A stretch of DNA of 64,000 nucleotides, from assembly GCA_018398765.1 (NCBI GenBank), contig JAHBMJ010000676.1, positions 16,690 to 80,689 of the forward strand. The letters run 5' to 3'. A model generated the notes under the pieces. That model did not search any database. It saw only the letters and a list, made by a program, of their open reading frames with translations, and was not told where the DNA came from. This stretch comes from Chromera velia (taxonomy: Eukaryota > Sar > Chromeraceae). Shown here piece after piece: positions 59,901-64,000 of this stretch (position 1 is its first letter; each line of letters opens with the position of its first letter). The translations under genes were made by a program, and so were the position numbers.

Positions 59901-62900
59901 CCCCGTCACACACTACGCGCTCGTCGCGACGATGGACGCCTTTTGCATGGCGGGCATCACCGACCCCTACGAGCTGTACAAGTATTTGCATGTGTCCGAA
60001 GTCGGCAACTGCATCGGAGGGGGCATGGGGGGGATGGTGAACTTGCGGGGGATTTTCCGGGGCCGTTTGTTGGAGGAGGAGGTGAACTCGGACAGCCTGC
60101 AGGAGACGTTCATCAACACCACCGCGGCATGGATCAACATGCTTCTCCTCAGTGCGAGTGGCCCCATCAAGACCCCCGTGGACGCCTGTGCTACTGGTGC
60201 CATGTCGGTGGGTGTGGGGGTGGAGACTATCAGAACAGGGAAGGCCAAGGTGGTCCTCTGCGGTGCTGTGGAGGACTTCGGGGAGGAAGGTGTGTTTGTT
60301 TTTGCTTTTTTTTCGTTTCTCTGTCGCGTGTTCGTTTGTGTTTGTAGGCCTCTCTGTTTGGTTGGAGCGTTTGCTCAGTTTGTTTTCTTAGTGATCGCGT
60401 TTTCTCTTCTCGAGCCCTTCTGTTCTGTTCATGTCTTTCTGTTCCAGCCTTGGTAACTTTCGTTTGTTTCCTTTCTGGAGTTCCTTTCTGTCTCTCGATT
60501 TGTCTGTCACCCCCTCTTGTGTCATCTTATGCGCTTCCTTTGAAAGAAAGCCTGCCTGTCCGCCTCCGTCTCCCTCCGCCTCTGCCATTAGCCTAACCTT
60601 ATCCACGTCAACCCTCCTCCTCCCTGCAGGGTCGTATGAGTTTGCGAAGATGAAGGCAACCTCTTCCTCGGACAAGGAGTTCGGCATGGGGCGGGCCCCC
60701 GACGAGATGTGCCGTCCGTTCTCCCCGACCCGGGGGGGCTTCATGGAGTCCCAAGGGTGCGGTATCCAGATCTTGGCCACTGCCGACGTGGCTCTGGAGA
60801 TGGGCCTGCCGATCTACTGTGTGGTGGCTGACGTCTCCACTGCCATGGACAGGGAGGGCAGGTCGGTTCCTGCGCCTGGGAAGGGCTGTCTGACAACAGC
60901 CAGGGAGATCCCCGAGAGGGTTGCGGGCCCGTCCCCTCTGTTGGATTTGAACTACAGGAAGGAGATGCTGAAGAGAGACCTGAAGCACGTCGAGGAGTGG
61001 GCAGAGGACGCCAAGAAGAGACACGTGTTCGACCCCCAGTTCATCTCGAAGGAAGTCAGAAGAAGAGAGGTCGGTGGGAGGGGGGGGNNNNNNNNNNNNN
61101 NNNNNNNNNNNNNNNNNNNNNNNNNNNNNNNNNNNNNNNNNNNNNNNNNNNNNNNNNNNNNNNNNNNNNNNNNNNNNNNNNNNNNNNNNNNNNNNNNNNN
61201 NNNNNNNNNNNNNNNNNNNNNNNNNNNNNNNNNNNNNNNNNNNNNNNNNNNNNNNNNNNNNNNNNNNNNNNNNNNNNNNNNNNNNNNNNNNNNNNNNNNN
61301 NNNNNNNNNNNNNNNNNNNNNNNNNNNNNNNNNNNNNNNNNNNNNNNNNNNNNNNNNNNNNNNNNNNNNNNNNNNNNNNNNNNNNNNNNNNNNNNNNNNN
61401 NNNNNNNNNNNNNNNNNNNNNNNNNNNNNNNNNNNNNNNNNNNNNNNNNNNNNNNNNNNNNNNNNNNNNNNNNNNNNNGGGGGGGGGGGGGGGGGAGGGT
61501 ATGTGCTGTAGAGAGAAGAGACAGGAGCAGGTGGCTGGTCGGTTTCAGTAGTGCAGTCGCGGTCGCTTCCATTTGTCCTTCGCAGTTCCTTCTCACTCAA
61601 TTTTTCTTCTGTCTCTTTCTGCCGCCGCTCCACAAGGCGCCTGGTAGCTGCGTTTCGCGTCTCTGTCAGAATGTGTGAACGTGTGAGCCGGTGCATGCGT
61701 CTGAAAACTTAAGTATGGATGGATCTGCGTGTGGATGCAGGACGCTCTGCGACGTCTATGGAGCTCTGACTTCTGGCACGACGATCCCCAGATTGCTCCT
61801 CTCAGAGGTGCCCTGGCCACCTTCGGCCTGAGCATCGACGACCTCGACGTGTGCTCATTCCACGGCACGGGAACTGCGGCTAACGACGTGTCAGTTAGTC
61901 AGTCAGTGAGCTCGTCTGTCTGTCAGAGAAAGGAAGGCAGGGAGGGGAGGGGGGGGCATGCAAACCTGAAAAGGTGTGAACGGATTTGCACGGCCTGAAA
62001 AAGTTTGTCGTCCAGTGAGATGACAGAGTGACAGAAAGAGCACGAAGAGAAATAGACAGCAAACACAGAACACATGTGGAGCCTTGACTGCGTGCATCTC
62101 CTTGAGTTGTCTGGATGTTTCTGGCGATTTTGCATGGTTTGTGTCTGTGTGTGTGCAGGAATGAGAGTTCTGTTGTTCAGAGGCAGATGAAGCACCTGGG
62201 GAGAACTTCGGGCAACCCGATCCCGACTGTGTGGCAGAAGTGGCTGACGGGACACCCCAAGGGCCCAGCGGCGTCCTGGATGTTCAACGGTGTCGTGCAG
62301 GTGAGTGGGTGGGTTGGCTGGTGCTCCGTCAGTGTGTGCATCTGTGTTAGAATGTGCCTTACACAGATGGAGTTTTTTTGATAGATGACTTTTCTGCCAT
62401 GCGATTTGCGAGCGTATTCCAGAGTAGGATCAAAAAGGGGCAGAGGGGGCGTGGTACTGTCGTCGCTTTCACCTTGTTCCTGTTGGCCTCAGCTGCTGCA
62501 CGGGCTTATGCACATGCCTCCATGCATGTGTCCTTTTCTTATTCATATGTGCTGTATTGAAAGCCTGCATTTTCATTGCAACACGCCTGCGTGCATGTGT
62601 CTGCCTGCATGCAGTGTCTGTTGAGTGGGAAGATCTCTGGAAGCCGCACTTCCGACGATGTGGACTTGAAACTCCAGCAAAACGACTTGCTGCTGTACTG
62701 CAACAGGCCGATGGACGTGGGGAGACCCCTGAAGGCCGGGTACCTCCACTCCTTCGGGTTCGGGCAGGCAGGTGCTGAGGCCGTGCTTGTGCATCCGGAC
62801 TTTTTGTTCGCGGGTGTGGAGAGGGAGGTCATGCCTGCGTACCAGAGGAAGAGGGACAGGAGAGAGCAGGAGGCCAACAAGTACTGGCTGAGTGCTCTGC

Positions 62901-64000
62901 TCGGAAAGTCAACGCTCATCGTCAGTCAGTATCCATGGGGGGAGCATGCGCAGAGAGAGAGAGAGAGAACCAAATACTGTTTGCTTGCTTGTTCCTGATT
63001 GTTCCTGTCGGCCCGACGATGTCGGTGACGTAAAAAAAAGGGCGTTTTTTCTACATATCTGGCTTTTCTCTCTCAAATTCTCTTCTTAGCTCGGCCCGAC
63101 TCTCCATGAAAACGACTTGTCGATCCACGCGTCTTCGTTTCTTTCTTTGGGTTTGCTGCAAAGTGCGCCCTTCGGTCCTCTGTGAGAAGTTCAAGGGGGA
63201 ATGAAAATTTCTCTCCCTCTTCCAACTGAGTGTGTTTGAGCCTCGGCTCGTGTCTGTCAGCAAAGAAGACAAATACAGCAATGCCTTTCGCATGCCTTCT
63301 TCTTCCCTGCTTTCTGCAGCAAGTGAAGACCCGAGCCCCCTACAAGAGCGAGGACGCCGAGGCCACCTACCTGGACCCGACTGCCAGAGCCACAGCAGAC
63401 GAGGAAGGCGAGTGGCACATCACACCGTCTCCCCTGGCCGTGTCTCCCTCGAAGGGCGGACTGAAGAGACAGAGATCCCCCATGCTGGACGAGTCCCAGT
63501 CAGTCCGTTGAATGAATGACTATGTCTCCCTCCCTTCCTGGCTGGGCTGGTGCGGTAATTTGGTTGCGTGGATTCACAACTTTCTCTGGGTGTGTGCACG
63601 TGTATGCGTGTATGTATGCACCGGTTTGGGTGCAAAAGACCGACCGACACAGTCGCTCCTGCGAGGACAATGAGGTTGTCACCAATATGCGCAACAAAAG
63701 GGGCAACACACGCATCTCCTCTGTCTACCTGTCCATTTGGAAGGTAGAAAGGAAGGGAGTGGGGCAAACCGACTGACTGTCTGTGTCATCTACCAAAAAA
63801 ACTGAATCCTTCTTACTTAACTTTCACTGAATGTTTGACACGTTCATTTGATCACTTTCAGGACGGACCTCGAGAAGCTCGGCAGGCAGGCCGTCAAACA
63901 GGTGGGCGCGTTGGGGCTTCAGAAGATTGCAGAGGCGGTGCCTGGAGGCCCCAAGGGAAGCGACAGGGAGGCCCTGGTGGCGTCTCTGGAGAAGATGGCG
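42716..64000 (+). CDS. Fungal-type fused type I fatty acid synthase, AT-ER-DH-MPT-ACP-KR-KS (3' partial)
   Basis: Multifunctional cytosolic enzyme making long-chain fatty acyl-CoA from acetyl-CoA, malonyl-CoA and NADPH. 32 exons join in phase: 42716-42903, 43490-43795, 44115-44272, 44748-44832, 45246-45685, 45925-46096, 46406-46626, 46918-47636, 47975-48456, 48814-49203, 49481-49790, 50022-50224, 50527-52656, 52977-53112, 53340-54594, 55041-55240, 55551-55696, 56033-56156, 56359-56622, 56924-57036, 57296-57693, 57908-57993, 58249-58577, 58900-59084, 59381-59502, 59806-60289, 60630-61069, 61741-61889, 62159-62300, 62615-62920, 63320-63498, 63862-64000. They give 3667 codons. The order is that of the fungal beta subunit followed by alpha, in one chain. 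The start ATGG at 42716 is in good context. A PPT domain would lie beyond the window. The gap at 61088-61478 falls in an intron, because the flanking exons match contiguous fungal sequence. Confidence 0.93.
43002..43117. repeat. 40-bp tandem repeat in the first FAS intron
   Basis: Three units with ACGCTGGCAGATTGAA at 43022, 43062 and 43102, linked by AGAAAAAGAATGGAGT. Confidence 0.9.
45925..48456 (+). other. FAS enoyl reductase (ER) domain
   Basis: The fungal ER signature [17 protein letters not shown] and [12 protein letters not shown] lie in exon 46406-46626. The next exon carries [30 protein letters not shown] and [16 protein letters not shown], the FMN-binding TIM-barrel region of FAS ER. 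It reduces enoyl-ACP with NADPH. The domain edge toward DH is near [12 protein letters not shown]. Confidence 0.88.
48814..51540 (+). other. FAS dehydratase (DH) region
   Basis: Begins with the conserved [14 protein letters not shown] and LQGPVA. The catalytic hot-dog motif is [18 protein letters not shown] with IVHGMLS soon after (about 51265-51350), which corresponds to GD-x-NPIH and HGM in fungal DH. The catalytic His is present. The Gly before Asp is replaced by Leu. Confidence 0.8.
51565..53560 (+). other. FAS malonyl/palmitoyl transferase (MPT) domain
   Basis: The domain opens with [19 protein letters not shown], and its active-site elbow is [13 protein letters not shown] (Ser in GHSLG). 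It continues across two introns through [13 protein letters not shown] to [13 protein letters not shown]. It loads malonate and releases palmitate to CoA. In fungi this domain is split between the two subunits; here it is continuous. Confidence 0.88.
53121..53123. other. Three undetermined bases in a poly-G run
   Basis: N3 within a G-rich run just after the donor at 53113; no coding effect. Confidence 0.9.
53560..54240 (+). other. FAS Pro/Ala linker and acyl carrier protein (ACP)
   Basis: An acidic segment and an Ala/Pro linker ([14 protein letters not shown]) tether the ACP. The carrier motif is [19 protein letters not shown], with the phosphopantetheine Ser in GGKS, followed by the fungal-specific structural half ([18 protein letters not shown]). 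The linker lies in the same exon as the MPT end, direct evidence of fusion. A Gly-rich run follows at about 54250. Confidence 0.88.
54480..57993 (+). other. FAS ketoreductase (KR) domain
   Basis: The KR approach is [18 protein letters not shown]. The Rossmann strand reads [16 protein letters not shown], where fungi have a Gly-rich TGAGKGSIG-type motif. Later blocks are intact: [29 protein letters not shown] with Tyr and Lys, and [18 protein letters not shown]-binding competence is therefore uncertain. Confidence 0.8.
58249..63498 (+). other. FAS ketosynthase (KS) domain
   Basis: Condensing enzyme. Signatures in order: [20 protein letters not shown], the VAGQIPSGW block, [16 protein letters not shown], active-site Cys in [47 protein letters not shown] (His), [33 protein letters not shown] and YLDPTARAT. 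The catalytic Cys and both His positions are present. Residue VDAC replaces the usual VGAC. After the last block an extra region (63420 on) has no clear fungal counterpart. Confidence 0.9.
61088..61478. other. Assembly gap (391 N) in a FAS KS-region intron
   Basis: Bounded by poly-G on both sides. The exons before (ends SKEVRRRE) and after (starts [12 protein letters not shown]) fit contiguous fungal KS sequence, so a missing exon is unlikely. Confidence 0.9.

Noticed and set aside
61088-61478. Missing FAS exon hidden in the gap
   Set aside because: The flanking exons join in phase and match contiguous fungal KS sequence.

Overview
This window is nuclear DNA from an intron-rich eukaryote. 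It is gap-containing draft assembly, with N runs at 15612-15728, 33656-33888 and 61088-61478. Introns are mostly GT-AG with pyrimidine-rich or GCATGCAG-type acceptors. Microsatellites are very abundant (CT/GA, CA, CAGA, GAAA and a perfect decamer). Two predicted proteins have N-terminal signal-like leaders. I infer a protist alga, perhaps a chromerid such as Chromera or Vitrella or another secondary-plastid alga. No marker in the window proves this, so the taxon is a low-to-moderate confidence guess.

Layout. (1) 272-12867, plus strand: the C-terminal part of a CHD6-9/Kismet-like SNF2 chromatin remodeller. It has helicase C lobe motifs, an acidic and AT-hook region, a long Ser/Glu/Pro-rich exon, SANT/SLIDE-like exons and a Pro/Gln-rich tail. 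(2) 12868-19267: no gene seen. The stretch holds an AT-rich element with terminal inverted repeats, a 35-bp tandem repeat, and a conserved hairpin/T6 motif present three times. (3) 23356-19268, minus: an endonuclease/exonuclease/phosphatase-fold (neutral-sphingomyelinase-like) enzyme with all five expected catalytic motifs and an N-terminal hydrophobic leader. (4) 28039-24736, minus: an EF-hand protein. (5) 28.3-34.4 kb: a transposon-rich block with an uncharacterised Cys-rich coding remnant, an AT-rich inverted-repeat segment and a broken Merlin-type (IS1016-like) DNA transposase on the minus strand, whose intron has filled with a decamer satellite. (6) 35222-36103, plus: an intronless four-span membrane protein. 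(7) 41822-37692, minus: a J1-crystallin-type ADP-ribosylglycohydrolase homologue with a signal-like leader. (8) 42716 to the window end, plus: a giant fungal-type type I fatty acid synthase. At least 32 exons (3667 codons visible) encode AT-ER-DH-MPT-ACP-KR-KS in one fused polypeptide.

The FAS gene is the functional centrepiece. The exons joined here stay in phase across the whole gene, and the fungal beta-subunit modules run directly into alpha-subunit modules through a Pro/Ala linker inside one exon. The ADP-ribosylglycohydrolase and FAS genes are divergent across about 0.9 kb. No operon logic is expected and none is seen. In two genes a tandem repeat (65 bp and 71 bp) has copied a splice site together with exon-edge sequence.
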